A DNA stretch of 64,000 nt from an uncultured Oscillospiraceae bacterium (GCA_905193225.1 CAJJNV010000007.1:18102-82101); one strand, 5' to 3'; shown: positions 1 to 8,842, numbered from the stretch's first letter. The notes: generated by a model not told the origin, from the letters alone. A program made the numbers and translations.

Positions 1-522
1 GAAGGGAGATTTATCGTCTATGTAAAGTGAACGTTCGATGGAATTATTCTTTCCGGGAACGGTATAGTAAAGCACATCTATAACAAAAAGTCCGTCGTTC
101 TGAATGTTGACCGTCCATGTGGTCGAAGCGTTTACGCCGTTGTCCGAATCGCCCATATAAAGCGACTGGCCCTTGATTCCGTTTTCGGGCAAGGCATCGT
201 CATATGTGGCATCGGCTCTGACATCACCGACAGATGCAGTAAGATAAGCCGGATCGGCTGCTCCGAAGGTTATGATTTCAGAAGCGTCAGGCACATCGGC
301 GTACTGTGCAATATATTCGGTGTAGGTGAATTTTGAAAAAACCGTGTTTTGCTCACGGACCTTTAAATATTCCTCTACATTTTCCGGATCGGCGGCGCTG
401 ACCATCTGCTCGGTCGAGACAGTACCTGCCGTTTCGTTATCCGCGACGGCACAGTAACCCGCCGAAGAAATCAGCATTATCGCGGAAAGCAATCCGGCGA
501 CAATTCGGGAATAATGTTTCAT
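1..522 (-). CDS. Secreted protein, 5' part only (possible extracellular solute-binding protein)
   Basis: This gene runs off the left edge; only the first 174 codons are visible. The start is the ATG at 522, preceded by AGAAGGAGCG. The product begins with a clear signal peptide (MKHYSRIVAG, then a hydrophobic stretch ending near SSAGYCAVA). The cysteine lacks a good lipobox. The remainder is acidic and soluble: an N-terminal linker, then a beta-rich stretch with TTWTVNIQNDGLFVIDVLYY and, at the edge, IERSLYIDDKSPF. That last motif resembles the N-terminal domain of large clostridial extracellular solute-binding proteins that sit beside sugar ABC permeases. This assignment rests on memory of the family and is tentative. 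Neighbouring permease genes would lie outside the window. Confidence 0.5.
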   Translation of the reverse strand, partial: MKHYSRIVAGLLSAIMLISSAGYCAVADNETAGTVSTEQMVSAADPENVEEYLKVREQNTVFSKFTYTEYIAQYADVPDASEIITFGAADPAYLTASVGDVRADATYDDALPENGIKGQSLYMGDSDNGVNASTTWTVNIQNDGLFVIDVLYYTVPGKNNSIERSLYIDDKSPF

Positions 523-676
523 GTGTTAACGCTCCTTCTTAACGCTAAAGTGGTAGGTAAAAAATTCTTTGGACTTTTTGCAATAATTTTTCCGATGTGA
601 AATGTACAATTTAACCAAAGTTATGTGTAAACCCTACAAAACGGAAATTGCTTTTTTGGTAGTTTTACACCTTATA

Positions 677-705
677 ATTTTATCTAAACTCGGTGCTAAT
701 GTCAA
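677..705 (-). promoter_or_regulatory. Sigma-A-type promoter of the secreted-protein gene
   Basis: Reading leftwards, TTGACA (705-700) and TAAAAT (682-677) are separated by exactly 17 bases. Transcription would start near 670, giving a leader of about 150 nt before the start codon at 522. The rest of 523-851 is AT-rich and holds no convincing gene. Confidence 0.6.
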
Positions 706-851
706 TGAAATAATATGTTTAGGCACACTTTTTCCACCATATAAACAATATCGACTTTTAGATTTTGTGCAACTTTCACATAATATATGACAAATACTGC
801 ATCTTTGCACAATGCATAGGAGTTTTTGTGTTCTAAATTAGAAAATAACGC

Positions 852-1193
852 CTATTGCAAACGCTGTTTGAGGGCCTTGATTTCACCGGTCAGGCGCTCG
901 ATTTCCCTTCTTGCTTCCTCTCCGTCAAAACGGGTGCAGGCAGAATCTTCCACGGCTTTTTTAAGTTGAAGACGAAGCTGTTCACATTCTCTTTCGCTCT
1001 TTTCAAGTTCGTCGCACATACCGAGGGCGGTAAGCACCGCAACCATGGTGGTCGAAAGACTGGGGTTTGCCTTTTTGGTTTTGTCGAGCTCGGCATTAAG
1101 GCGGGCACCCACCTTTCTGACCTGAGCCTCATCGTCGTCGGTCACTACCATATATTCTATACCGCCAACCGAAAGTTTAATTTTATTTGACAT
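852..1193 (-). CDS. zapA: Cell division protein ZapA
   Basis: 113-residue cytoplasmic protein. ZapA proteins bind FtsZ and promote bundling of Z-ring filaments at mid-cell. The N-terminus (MSNKIKLSVGGIEYMV, then a short beta-alpha-beta segment with a conserved acidic run) matches the ZapA globular domain, and residues about 55-113 form a long charged coiled coil that would give the usual antiparallel tetramer. The start was set at the ATG at 1193 because AAGGAGGGG lies just upstream; an in-frame ATG 14 codons earlier has no ribosome site. It stands alone. An AT-rich stretch with TATAAT-like sequences at 1240-1265 probably holds its promoter. Confidence 0.9.
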   Translation of the reverse strand: MSNKIKLSVGGIEYMVVTDDDEAQVRKVGARLNAELDKTKKANPSLSTTMVAVLTALGMCDELEKSERECEQLRLQLKKAVEDSACTRFDGEEARREIERLTGEIKALKQRLQ

Positions 1194-1317
1194 AATCTGC
1201 CCCTCCTTGTAGGTTATTCCGCTGAAAAACAACATTTATATAGGTTACATTATATTATACAACATCTTTCGTCAAAAATAAAGAAAAATTTTGCTTTTGG
1301 CCCTTTATTTTCAAGTA

Positions 1318-1592
1318 TAAGCAACAGACGGTCGAACACCGTACGGTTTCGCTAGTCCCTTTTCCCGTGCGGCATCGCGTTCATCAACCATAGGCGTCAG
1401 CCTGATGGCCGATTTCACGCTTTCCCGCGCAGAAAAATGAACGGCAGAAACTCTTCGACCTTAAAAATAGGAAAATTTTTCGTTTTTGAAGTTTTGTCAC
1501 GCCGATATACCGGCGTATTTCAAGTGGCGAAACGATAAAAACGGGGAATTTAACATTTTTAAGGCGTGCGGGGTTCGACCGTCTGTTGCTTA
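1318..1592. repeat. 275-bp element with 24-bp terminal inverted repeats (MITE-like)
   Basis: The left end 1318-1341 begins TAAGCAACAGACGGTCGAAC, and the right end 1569-1592 is its reverse complement with one mismatch. TA dinucleotides flank both ends. A third, shortened copy of the end sequence (GTTCG then TCTGTTGCTTA) lies at 1755-1770. No transposase is encoded; the only open frame (1384-1731, reverse) crosses the right end, has no ribosome site and is rich in K/F/R, so I do not call it a gene. The whole gap 1194-1863 is otherwise featureless. Confidence 0.5.
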
Positions 1593-1863
1593 ACCATAAT
1601 GCACACATACTAACAGGATTTTGGCGGAGAAAAATCTCTTCGCCCAAAAATGAGCATAGTAACGAGGGATTTTCGGTGCGGAGGAGTTCATAAGGCTTAA
1701 CGCTACTGTGCGACGACAAGCCGGAAAGCACCGTTAACAGGCCGTTTCAGGCGTGTTCGTCTGTTGCTTAACGGTCATATCTTTTTGATATGTATATTCG
1801 GGCCATTTAATATCATTTTTCAGCCGTTATTTTGGAGAAAAATTAAAAAAATAAAATTAACGG

Positions 1864-1892
1864 TTGACAAACGGGAAGGAAAGAATTATATT
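1864..1892 (+). promoter_or_regulatory. Consensus promoter of acpP
   Basis: TTGACA (1864-1869), a 17-base spacer, then TATATT (1887-1892). It lies about 78 bases upstream of the acpP start and fits a strong housekeeping sigma-factor promoter. Confidence 0.8.
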
Positions 1893-1969
1893 ATCCGTGT
1901 GTAGTTGAAAAATATATTGCTTGTTTATCATATTGATATTATTAAGTTAATTAAGAAAGGGTTTCGATT

Positions 1970-2197
1970 ATGGTTTTTGAACAGTTGAGAAATATTATCT
2001 GCACCCAGTTGGAACTTCAGCCCAGCCAGGTCACGATGGAATCGTCCATGGCCGACGAGCTCGGCGCCGACAGCCTCGACCTTGTGGACGTCATAATGTC
2101 GGTTGAAGATGTTTTTGATGTTGAAATTCCCGACGAAGAGGTCGAAAAGCTTCGCTGTGTAGGCGACCTTGTCCACTACATCGAAGAGCATCAATAA
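1970..2197 (+). CDS. acpP: Acyl carrier protein
   Basis: 75-residue acidic protein that carries growing acyl chains on a 4'-phosphopantetheine arm in fatty-acid synthesis. The attachment motif DSL is in GADSLDLVDVIM, at serine about 35, followed by the acidic helix II (VEDVFDVEIPDEEVEKL) that binds partner enzymes. Length and helix pattern are those of a type II ACP. AAGAAAGGG precedes the ATG. It is transcribed alone, from its own consensus promoter to its own terminator, and is not next to fab genes. It could serve either housekeeping fatty-acid synthesis or a specialised acyl pathway; the neighbours do not decide this. Confidence 0.9.
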   Translation: MVFEQLRNIICTQLELQPSQVTMESSMADELGADSLDLVDVIMSVEDVFDVEIPDEEVEKLRCVGDLVHYIEEHQ

Positions 2198-2205
2198 AAA
2201 TGGGG

Positions 2206-2240
2206 AACCGCCGCAAAACCGGCGGTTTCAGCTATTTTTT
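2206..2240 (+). terminator. Rho-independent terminator after acpP
   Basis: AACCGCCG (2206-2213) pairs with CGGCGGTT (2220-2227) around a 6-base loop, followed by a T run at 2235-2240. Confidence 0.75.
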
Positions 2241-2250
2241 CGGACAGACA

Positions 2251-2342
2251 TCCGTTTTGACCTGCCGGCAGAAGGCCGAAATACGAAAAACCAAAACGGA
2301 CGTAATTTTGTTTTTAAAACCGCGGCGGTAAAGCATACCGCC
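2251..2342 (+). promoter_or_regulatory. Structured leader of the V-ATPase operon
   Basis: Two inverted repeats lie upstream of the first ATPase gene: TCCGTTTTG (2251-2259) with CAAAACGGA (2292-2300), and GGCGGTA (2324-2330) with TACCGCC (2336-2342). The second hairpin ends only about 13 bases before the ribosome site AGGAGA. No clean promoter hexamers were found here. The hairpins may modulate the operon, but this is inference. Confidence 0.35.
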
Positions 2343-2368
2343 CCAAGACAGAGTAGGAGACGGTTTTT

Positions 2369-2683
2369 ATGAATATAAACGATGTTTCTGCTATACTCAG
2401 GCTTGACAAAAGCCTTCGTGAAGACGTCAGAAAAGCCGAGCAACAGCGGGACGAAATAGATTCTCATATCGCCGAGAGTGTTAAAGAGCTGCACGACAGC
2501 CGCTATGCAAAGCTTAACAGCGAGCTTGAAGCATACGAAAAAAACAAAACGGCCGAAACCGATCGCCGCATTTCCGATCAGGCCGACCAGTATAAAAAAC
2601 AGATTGACGCCATAGACGCAAAATACAACGCCGAAAAGGACAATTGGCTTAAACACATTGTCGGCGCGGTAACGGAGGTGTAG
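2369..2683 (+). CDS. V/A-type ATPase peripheral-stalk subunit (G/H type)
   Basis: 104-residue, almost entirely charged coiled-coil protein (long runs of alternating K/E/D/R/A from residue 15 to 90). In V/A-type ATPases, subunit G/H pairs with subunit E to form the peripheral stalk holding the catalytic head to the membrane subunit I. Sequence identity of such stalks is low, so the call rests on length, coiled-coil character and being the first gene of the operon, immediately before subunit C. AGGAGA precedes the ATG, and the next gene begins 5 bases after the stop. It corresponds to NtpF of Enterococcus or AhaH of archaea. Confidence 0.75.
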   Translation: MNINDVSAILRLDKSLREDVRKAEQQRDEIDSHIAESVKELHDSRYAKLNSELEAYEKNKTAETDRRISDQADQYKKQIDAIDAKYNAEKDNWLKHIVGAVTEV

Positions 2684-2688
2684 ACTTT

Positions 2689-3705
2689 ATGTCTGCCAAC
2701 TTAAAATCCGAAATTGCCGCCGCTCAAAAGGCGCGGGCGCGATATGGGAGGTTCTTTTCAAAGGAAAGGCTTTGCCAGATGGCAGGTCTTTCAAATCTTC
2801 AGGAGCTGGCCGCTTCCATAAGGGAAAATTCCTTTTATGCCGACGGATTCGGCAATCTGAGCGATGCCGCCGTAAACCGCGAATCTCTCGAAAAAATACT
2901 CAAGGAACGGCTTTATACCGACCTTGCCGAGCTTTTCGGTTTCGATTTTGCCTTAGGATCCAAGCTTTACCGCCTTTCGATAATAGATTGCGAAAAGGAA
3001 CTTGTAATGAGCTTTGCGAGGCTTCTTAACGCCGGCAAGTCGGAATTTTTCCGTCCTTCCCTTCCCGATTTTCTCGAACGGCACTTGGATATCGACCTTT
3101 CAGCCCTTAGGGCGGCCAAGGATTTTGACGATCTTTTAGGCTGCATTAAAAAACGTGATATGATTCTTATGGTTTCCCTTTGCCGTCCGGCGGAGGGCCA
3201 GCCCATTGATCTTTCGCTTATGGAATTTCTCTTTGAAGACTATTTCTGCAAAAAGGTTGTCGAAATATCCGACGGGGACGAAAAAATTGTTGAGATTTTC
3301 GGAATAAAAGCCGATTTTCTGAATCTTCAGATGATACTTCGCCAAAAGACATATTTCGACGCCACGCCCGGCGAAATAAAATCGCGGCTTCTTTCCATTC
3401 ACGGCATTTTCAAGAAAAAAGTGCTTGAACAGCTTTGTGAAGGAAAGGCCGAGGATGTAAACAGCTTTATAGAGCAGTCGAAATATTCCGATTACTTCAA
3501 AAACAGCATATCGGCGGACATTGCCGCCGGACGGGCAGTGAGAGACATCTGCCGCAAAACCATGCGGTTTGACACCTCTCCCTCATCGGTACTTTCGGCA
3601 TACATGCTGCTCGCAAATAACCAATACGACTGCCTGACCACCCTTGTGGAGGGGGTAAGATACTCCCTTGGCAGCGAAAAAATTACGGAACTTCTTCCCG
3701 TTTGA
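2689..3705 (+). CDS. ntpC: V-type ATP synthase subunit C
   Basis: 338-residue soluble, helix-rich protein of the V-ATPase C/d family. It forms the funnel-shaped adaptor between the rotor shaft (D/F) and the membrane c-ring. Seen in the sequence: three leucine-rich helical repeats of about 100 residues and the usual family length (about 320-350). GGAGGTG overlaps the end of the preceding gene and lies 7 bases before the ATG. The next gene follows after 14 bases, so the genes are co-transcribed. Its position before subunit I, rather than after E, differs from the Enterococcus ntp order. Confidence 0.85.
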   Translation: MSANLKSEIAAAQKARARYGRFFSKERLCQMAGLSNLQELAASIRENSFYADGFGNLSDAAVNRESLEKILKERLYTDLAELFGFDFALGSKLYRLSIIDCEKELVMSFARLLNAGKSEFFRPSLPDFLERHLDIDLSALRAAKDFDDLLGCIKKRDMILMVSLCRPAEGQPIDLSLMEFLFEDYFCKKVVEISDGDEKIVEIFGIKADFLNLQMILRQKTYFDATPGEIKSRLLSIHGIFKKKVLEQLCEGKAEDVNSFIEQSKYSDYFKNSISADIAAGRAVRDICRKTMRFDTSPSSVLSAYMLLANNQYDCLTTLVEGVRYSLGSEKITELLPV

Positions 3706-3719
3706 TTTGAGGTGATATA

Positions 3720-5639
3720 ATGTCAGTTGAAAAAATGGAACTTGCAACGGTCAGCGGAAGCTTTGAAAAACTGGATGAGACCCTCGACCTTTGCCGTGAC
3801 GCAGGATGCTTTCATCCCGAGAATATGTCGCTTATAAGCGGCGCATCCCGGCTCAGCGAGGATAATCCCTACAAGGCTCAGCTCGATCGTTTGAACGGTC
3901 TCATAAAATCTGCCGGAATTACCGTTCCCGAGGGTGAATATGACGATCTTCCTCTTTCGGGAGAACAGGCAAGGGCTCAGGTTGACAAGATCGAAAAGGA
4001 CATAAGCGGTTTTCAAAAAGAGCTGGCTATGATAGAAAAGGAGCAGGAATACTGTAAATCCTGCATACATATTCTGAGGCATTTTGAAACCATAGACATT
4101 CCTATAAACGACTTTTTTGAAACGGAATTTGTATCGGTAAGATTCGGCCGGCTGCCCCTTGAAGGATACAAGATGCTTGTGGCATACGCCGACAATCCCG
4201 ACGTCATCTTCTACCCCTTCTCCCACGACAACGACTATTATTGGGGAATGTACATCGTGCCTGCCGAATACGCCGCAGAGGTCGATAAAATTTTCTCGGG
4301 ACTGCTTTTTGAAAAAATATATATCCCGGGCGCCGTCGACTCTCCCTCGGAAGCCATAGAGCTGCTTAATGAACAGCTTGCAGAAGATGCCGAGCGGGCC
4401 GAGCAAACAAAGGCCGATTTCAAGGCATACTTTGAAAACCGCACCGAAAGCATACAAAGTTTTTATTCCAAGCTCTGTATGCTTAACACGAGATTTGAGC
4501 TGAGAAACTACGTTTCCCGTCACGGCGATCATTTTGTTATGATGGGCTGGGTGCCAAAGCCCGACGCCCAGCGGCTGACAGAGCTTTTCGACGGCAAGGA
4601 CGGCATAACGGTTTCCTTTAACGAAAACAAAAACATTTCCAGGCTTTCTCCCCCAATAAAGCTCAAAAATACCGTTCTGCACCGTCCCTTTGAGTTCTAC
4701 ATAAAGATGTTCGGAATGCCTAAATACGGCGAGATCGATCCCACCGCCTTCGTGGCCATAACATATACCCTGCTTTTCGGCATAATGTTTGCCGATTTCG
4801 GTCAGGGACTTGTGCTTTCGATAGTCGGCTACTTTATGTACAAGCTCAAAAAGATGGAGCTCGGCAAGCTGCTTATTCCCTGCGGAATAGCGGGTTCCTT
4901 CTTCGGACTGGTATTCGGTTCCTGCTTCGGATTCGAGGAAATATTCAATCCCCTCTACTATAAGCTGGGGCTTGTGGCCTCCCCCGAGCATAAACCCATC
5001 GAAATAATGTCCAACATCATGACCATCCTTTACAGCGCCGTGGGAATAGGCGTCGTGCTTATGCTTCTTGCGCTTATACTCAACATCTATTCCAAGTTCA
5101 AACAGCGGGAATTCGGCGAAGCGCTCTTTTCGGAAAACGGCCTTTGCGGACTGCTTTTCTACGCAGGGGCAATAACCCTTGCGGCAAACGCCGTCCTCTC
5201 GCTTAACATCCCCACCCTTCCGATAGTTTTGGCGGGAATAGTCATCCCCATAGCCTGCATCTGGCTTAAGGATCCCCTCATCAAGCTTTGCGACGGCGAG
5301 GAGGACTGGAAGCCCGAAAGCTGGGGCGGCTATATGACCCAAGGATTCTTTGAGCTGTTTGAAGCCATTCTTTCCTATGTCACCAACACCGTTTCCTTCC
5401 TTCGTGTCGGCGCGTTTGTACTTGTCCACGCCGGAATGATGAGCGTTTTCTTCTCCCTTGCAAATATGTTCGGCGAATATTCGGTAGGATTCTGGATAGT
5501 GGTCGTTTTCGGAAACATATTCGTACTTGTGCTGGAAGGGCTGCTGGTCGGTGTACAAAGCCTGCGTCTCGAATTTTACGAGATGTTCAACCGTTTCTTT
5601 GAGGGCTCGGGACATGAGTTCAAGCCCATTAAATATTAA
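3720..5639 (+). CDS. ntpI: V-type ATP synthase subunit I
   Basis: 639-residue membrane stator subunit, equivalent to the a-subunit. The N-terminal half (1-330) is cytoplasmic with coiled coils that contact the peripheral stalks. The C-terminal half has about seven to eight hydrophobic helices starting near residue 340 (PTAFVAITYTLLFGIMFADF). The segment VTNTVSFLRVGAFVLVHAG near residue 560 carries the arginine expected to face the ion-binding glutamate of the rotor ring and form the half-channels. Length is typical (about 600-660). GAGGTG precedes the ATG. A 630-codon open frame on the opposite strand is a shadow caused by codon bias. Confidence 0.92.
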   Translation: MSVEKMELATVSGSFEKLDETLDLCRDAGCFHPENMSLISGASRLSEDNPYKAQLDRLNGLIKSAGITVPEGEYDDLPLSGEQARAQVDKIEKDISGFQKELAMIEKEQEYCKSCIHILRHFETIDIPINDFFETEFVSVRFGRLPLEGYKMLVAYADNPDVIFYPFSHDNDYYWGMYIVPAEYAAEVDKIFSGLLFEKIYIPGAVDSPSEAIELLNEQLAEDAERAEQTKADFKAYFENRTESIQSFYSKLCMLNTRFELRNYVSRHGDHFVMMGWVPKPDAQRLTELFDGKDGITVSFNENKNISRLSPPIKLKNTVLHRPFEFYIKMFGMPKYGEIDPTAFVAITYTLLFGIMFADFGQGLVLSIVGYFMYKLKKMELGKLLIPCGIAGSFFGLVFGSCFGFEEIFNPLYYKLGLVASPEHKPIEIMSNIMTILYSAVGIGVVLMLLALILNIYSKFKQREFGEALFSENGLCGLLFYAGAITLAANAVLSLNIPTLPIVLAGIVIPIACIWLKDPLIKLCDGEEDWKPESWGGYMTQGFFELFEAILSYVTNTVSFLRVGAFVLVHAGMMSVFFSLANMFGEYSVGFWIVVVFGNIFVLVLEGLLVGVQSLRLEFYEMFNRFFEGSGHEFKPIKY

Positions 5640-5686
5640 TCTTTTGAACCTAAAACCTTTATTAAAATCTTCGGAGGTATGTTAAA

Positions 5687-6121
5687 ATGTCTGTCTTTTC
5701 TGTTGTAATGTTCCTTATCCCCCCTGTGGCCATCTTTTTTGCAATCTATAACGCTCTGCGCTGCTACAAAAAGGGTGCAGCTCCCACAAAGGCTATGAAA
5801 ATACACTTCGCAACCCTCGTTGCAGTAACCGCCCTTTGCATAACCGGAGCGGTCACCGCCTTTGCCGACACCGGCGACGCTGCCGCAGCAGCTGCAGCCG
5901 TTACCTCAAACGGCGACGGCCTTAAATATCTTGCCGCAGGTCTTTGTACCGGTATTGCCGCTATCGGCGGCGGTATAGCTTTGGGCGCCGGCATTCCCGC
6001 CGCAATAGGCGCCACCACCGAGGATCCTAAGGCCTTCGGTAAATCCCTTATCTTCGTTGCTCTGGGCGAAACCCTCGCACTTTACGGAGTTATCATCTCC
6101 TTTATGATAATCAACGCCTAA
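5687..6121 (+). CDS. ntpK: V-type ATP synthase subunit K (c-ring proteolipid)
   Basis: 144-residue proteolipid. The first hydrophobic helix (MSVFSVVMFLIPPVAIFFAI) is followed by a second at 45-60, an Ala/Asp-rich loop, then the conserved hairpin: the glycine-rich helix GLCTGIAAIGGGIALGAG and the helix with the ion-binding glutamate in ALGETLALYG. This three-to-four-helix layout with one carboxylate is the common clostridial form, shorter than the double-hairpin Enterococcus NtpK. The glutamine that helps hold sodium in classical Na+-type rings is not evident in the glycine-rich helix, while Thr and Tyr after the glutamate are present, so the coupling ion cannot be settled here. CGGAGGT precedes the ATG. 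Confidence 0.92.
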   Translation: MSVFSVVMFLIPPVAIFFAIYNALRCYKKGAAPTKAMKIHFATLVAVTALCITGAVTAFADTGDAAAAAAAVTSNGDGLKYLAAGLCTGIAAIGGGIALGAGIPAAIGATTEDPKAFGKSLIFVALGETLALYGVIISFMIINA

Positions 6122-6146
6122 GATAGGCTGAAAGGAGGTACCGGCA

Positions 6147-6455
6147 ATGCGTTTTGCCCTTATCAGCGACAATCACGACACCCTTTTAGGTATGCGCCTT
6201 GCGGGTATCGAAGGGGTCATCGTCCACGACAGGGACGGGGTGGTCAAGGCTCTTGAAGACGCCACCGTCGACGATCAAATCGGTGCAGTGCTTATAACCG
6301 AAAAACTCGTTTCTCTGGCAGAAGAACAGATCGACGATTTCAAGCTGCACCGTGCAAAACCCCTTGTCATAGAAATTCCCGACCGACACGGATCGGGCAG
6401 ATCGGGCGACTCCATAACAAAATACATTCGAGAGGCAATCGGAATCAAGATTTGA
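6147..6455 (+). CDS. V-type ATP synthase subunit F
   Basis: 102-residue small alpha/beta protein of the central rotor (NtpG/AtpF type), which binds subunit D. The Rossmann-like start MRFALISDNHDTLLGMRLAG, the segment IGAVLITEKLV and the basic C-terminus are family features; usual length is about 100. GAAAGGAGG precedes the ATG. The stop TGA is followed at once by the GAGGTG ribosome site of subunit E, so the two are closely coupled. Confidence 0.9.
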   Translation: MRFALISDNHDTLLGMRLAGIEGVIVHDRDGVVKALEDATVDDQIGAVLITEKLVSLAEEQIDDFKLHRAKPLVIEIPDRHGSGRSGDSITKYIREAIGIKI

Positions 6456-6465
6456 GGTGTTTAAA

Positions 6466-7056
6466 ATGTCAGCTGAAAAAACAGACGTCATAATGAAAGC
6501 CATGAGCGACAATGCCAAGGCAAAGGCCGAGCAGACGGTCGGTGACGCTCAAAAACGCCTTGAAGACGCTCTCGAAAAGGCGAAAACAAGACTTGATGCG
6601 GAAATAGCCAACACAAAACGTCAGCGCATTTCCGAAATAAATACGGCGGCGGGAGTTAAGATCTCGGCGGCCGAAAATAAGGCTCGTGCCGATCTGTTTA
6701 AACGCCGCGAGCAGGTGCGTCTTGAAATTTTTGAAAAGGCCAAAGAACAAATAAAGAGTTTTACAGGAACCGACGATTACAAGCAGTTGCTTATCAAGTC
6801 GGCTCAAAACATAAGACAGCAGATGGAAGGCCAGTGCGCCGAGCTTATCTTAAGAGAAGCCGACAAAAAATATGCCGCCGAAATCTGCTCCTATCTCGGC
6901 AATTCCATAACGCTGCACATCGACAACTCCATCGAACTTGGCGGAATAATCGTCAAATCGGCCGACGGAGAAATGATGATCGACGACTCTCTTGACGAAC
7001 GGTTGTCATCTCAGCAAAAGTGGTTTATGGAAAATTCGGGACTTGTCATTGAATAG
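6466..7056 (+). CDS. ntpE: V-type ATP synthase subunit E
   Basis: 196-residue peripheral-stalk subunit. Residues 1-100 form a highly charged coiled coil (pairing with the G/H subunit), and 110-196 form the compact domain that binds the top of the A/B head; the C-terminal motif GGIIVKSADGEMMIDDSLD is characteristic of the family. The start was put at the ATG at 6466, which has GAGGTG six bases upstream. A GTG nine bases earlier is in frame but overlaps that ribosome site. Subunit A starts 22 bases after the stop. Confidence 0.9.
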   Translation: MSAEKTDVIMKAMSDNAKAKAEQTVGDAQKRLEDALEKAKTRLDAEIANTKRQRISEINTAAGVKISAAENKARADLFKRREQVRLEIFEKAKEQIKSFTGTDDYKQLLIKSAQNIRQQMEGQCAELILREADKKYAAEICSYLGNSITLHIDNSIELGGIIVKSADGEMMIDDSLDERLSSQQKWFMENSGLVIE

Positions 7057-7078
7057 TCCTTTACCGGAGGCGAAAATT

Positions 7079-8842
7079 TTGAACAAAAAGGTTATTTACG
7101 GAATAAACGGTCCTGTTGTTACGGTTAAGGAAACCGAGGGCTTTTCCATGCAGGAAATGGTCTATGTGGGCAATGAACGGCTGGTCGGAGAAGTCATCGG
7201 AATTAAAGACGACACCACCACCATTCAGGTCTACGAAGTAACCACCGGCCTTAAACCCGGCGAGCCGGTCGTTACCTCGGGAAGTCCCCTGGCTCTCGTG
7301 CTCGGTCCCGGAATTTTAAGAAATATATTCGACGGTATCGAACGTCCCCTTCCCGAAATCGAGGAGAAATTCGGTCCCTTCATACAGCGCGGCAACGCCA
7401 CCGCTCCCCTTAACACCGAAAAGGAATGGGACGTAACCGTGACCGTCAAGGCGGGCGATTATCTTGAGGAAGGTCAGGTATATGCCACCTGTCCCGAGAC
7501 TCCCGCCATTGTACACAAAATTATGCTTGCTCCCGGCCTTTCGGGAGAGGTTACCTTTGCCGCTCAAAACGGTAAATACAAATTAAACGACCACATTGTC
7601 ACCATTAAGGACAAGATCGGCAACGAAAAGAAGCTTACCCTTTGCCAGTTTTGGCCCATCCGCCAGCCCCGCCCCACAAAGGAGCGGCTTACGGTGGATA
7701 AGCCCCTTATAACCGGTCAGCGCGTTATCGACACCCTCTTCCCGGTTGCAAAGGGAGGCGCCGCCGCAATACCCGGAGGCTTCGGCACCGGCAAGACCAT
7801 GACCCAGCATCAGCTTGCAAAATGGTGCGACGCCGACATCATAATCTATGTCGGTTGCGGCGAGCGCGGAAACGAAATGACTCAGGTGCTTGACGAATTC
7901 GGCGGACTTATCGATCCGAGGACCGGCAAGGAGCTCAGAGACCGTACCGTGCTTATTGCCAACACCTCCAATATGCCTGTTGCCGCCCGTGAGGCATCTA
8001 TATACACCGGAATCACGCTGGCCGAATATTACCGCGACATGGGATACGATGTGGCCATGATGGCCGACTCAACCTCCCGTTGGGCAGAGGCGCTTCGCGA
8101 AATTTCCGGCCGTCTTGAAGAGATGCCTGCCGAGGAAGGCTATCCCGCCTATCTTCCCTCCCGCCTCTCGGCCTTTTACGAGCGTACCGGCAACTTTATG
8201 ACCCTTTCGGGAAAGGAAGGCTCCATAACCGTTATCGGCGCCGTTTCACCCCAGGGCTCGGATTTTTCCGAGCCGGTTACCCAGAACACCAAGCGCTTCA
8301 CCCGCTGCTTTTGGGCGCTGGACAAAAGCCTTGCCTATGCAAGACACTATCCGGCCATCAACTGGATGGAAAGCTATTCGGAATACGACGGGGATCTTTC
8401 CAACTGGTACAATACCAACGTTGATCCTCTCTTTATGAAATACCGCGGCGAAATACTGGCTATTCTGCGTGAAGAAAGCTCGCTTATGGAAATAGTCAAG
8501 CTCATCGGATCGGATGTTCTTCCCGATTATCAAAAGCTGATTATGGAGATCGCCAAGGTCGTCCGCGTGGGCTTTTTGCAGCAAAACGCCTATCATAAGG
8601 ACGATACATACGTTCCTCTCGAAAAGCAGTTCCTTATGATGAAAACGATACTGAAGCTCAACGAAAAGGCCAAAACCGTCACCGATGCGGGCATTCCTCT
8701 CGCAAGGCTTACCGAAACCGGCATTTTCGAAAAGCTTCTTAAAATGAAGAGCGACATAGGCAACAACGACACCGCCGCGTTCGACCGTCTCAACAAAGAG
8801 ATCGACGAGACGGTTGCCGCCGTAAACCGTTCTAAACGCTGA
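7079..8842 (+). CDS. ntpA: V-type ATP synthase catalytic subunit A
   Basis: 587-residue catalytic subunit of the ATPase head. The P-loop GGFGTGKT lies near residue 238 and the catalytic glutamate is in GCGERGNEM near 262. The 'non-homologous region' that separates V/A-type A subunits from F1-beta is present (about 115-190), and SRWAEALREISGRLEEMP is the expected signature. The start is the TTG at 7079 with CGGAGG upstream (7065-7070); longer in-frame reading would overlap subunit E by 65 bases without a ribosome site. It forms three A/B heterodimers with the next gene. Confidence 0.95.
   Translation: MNKKVIYGINGPVVTVKETEGFSMQEMVYVGNERLVGEVIGIKDDTTTIQVYEVTTGLKPGEPVVTSGSPLALVLGPGILRNIFDGIERPLPEIEEKFGPFIQRGNATAPLNTEKEWDVTVTVKAGDYLEEGQVYATCPETPAIVHKIMLAPGLSGEVTFAAQNGKYKLNDHIVTIKDKIGNEKKLTLCQFWPIRQPRPTKERLTVDKPLITGQRVIDTLFPVAKGGAAAIPGGFGTGKTMTQHQLAKWCDADIIIYVGCGERGNEMTQVLDEFGGLIDPRTGKELRDRTVLIANTSNMPVAAREASIYTGITLAEYYRDMGYDVAMMADSTSRWAEALREISGRLEEMPAEEGYPAYLPSRLSAFYERTGNFMTLSGKEGSITVIGAVSPQGSDFSEPVTQNTKRFTRCFWALDKSLAYARHYPAINWMESYSEYDGDLSNWYNTNVDPLFMKYRGEILAILREESSLMEIVKLIGSDVLPDYQKLIMEIAKVVRVGFLQQNAYHKDDTYVPLEKQFLMMKTILKLNEKAKTVTDAGIPLARLTETGIFEKLLKMKSDIGNNDTAAFDRLNKEIDETVAAVNRSKR

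Noticed and set aside
1384..1731. 115-codon reverse ORF in the zapA-acpP gap
   Set aside because: It crosses the inverted-repeat element, has no ribosome site and a biased composition; treated as part of the repeat region.
3723..5615. 630-codon open frame opposite ntpI
   Set aside because: It lies wholly antisense to a well-conserved gene, has no ribosome site and no domain; it arises because the gene avoids codons whose complement is a stop.
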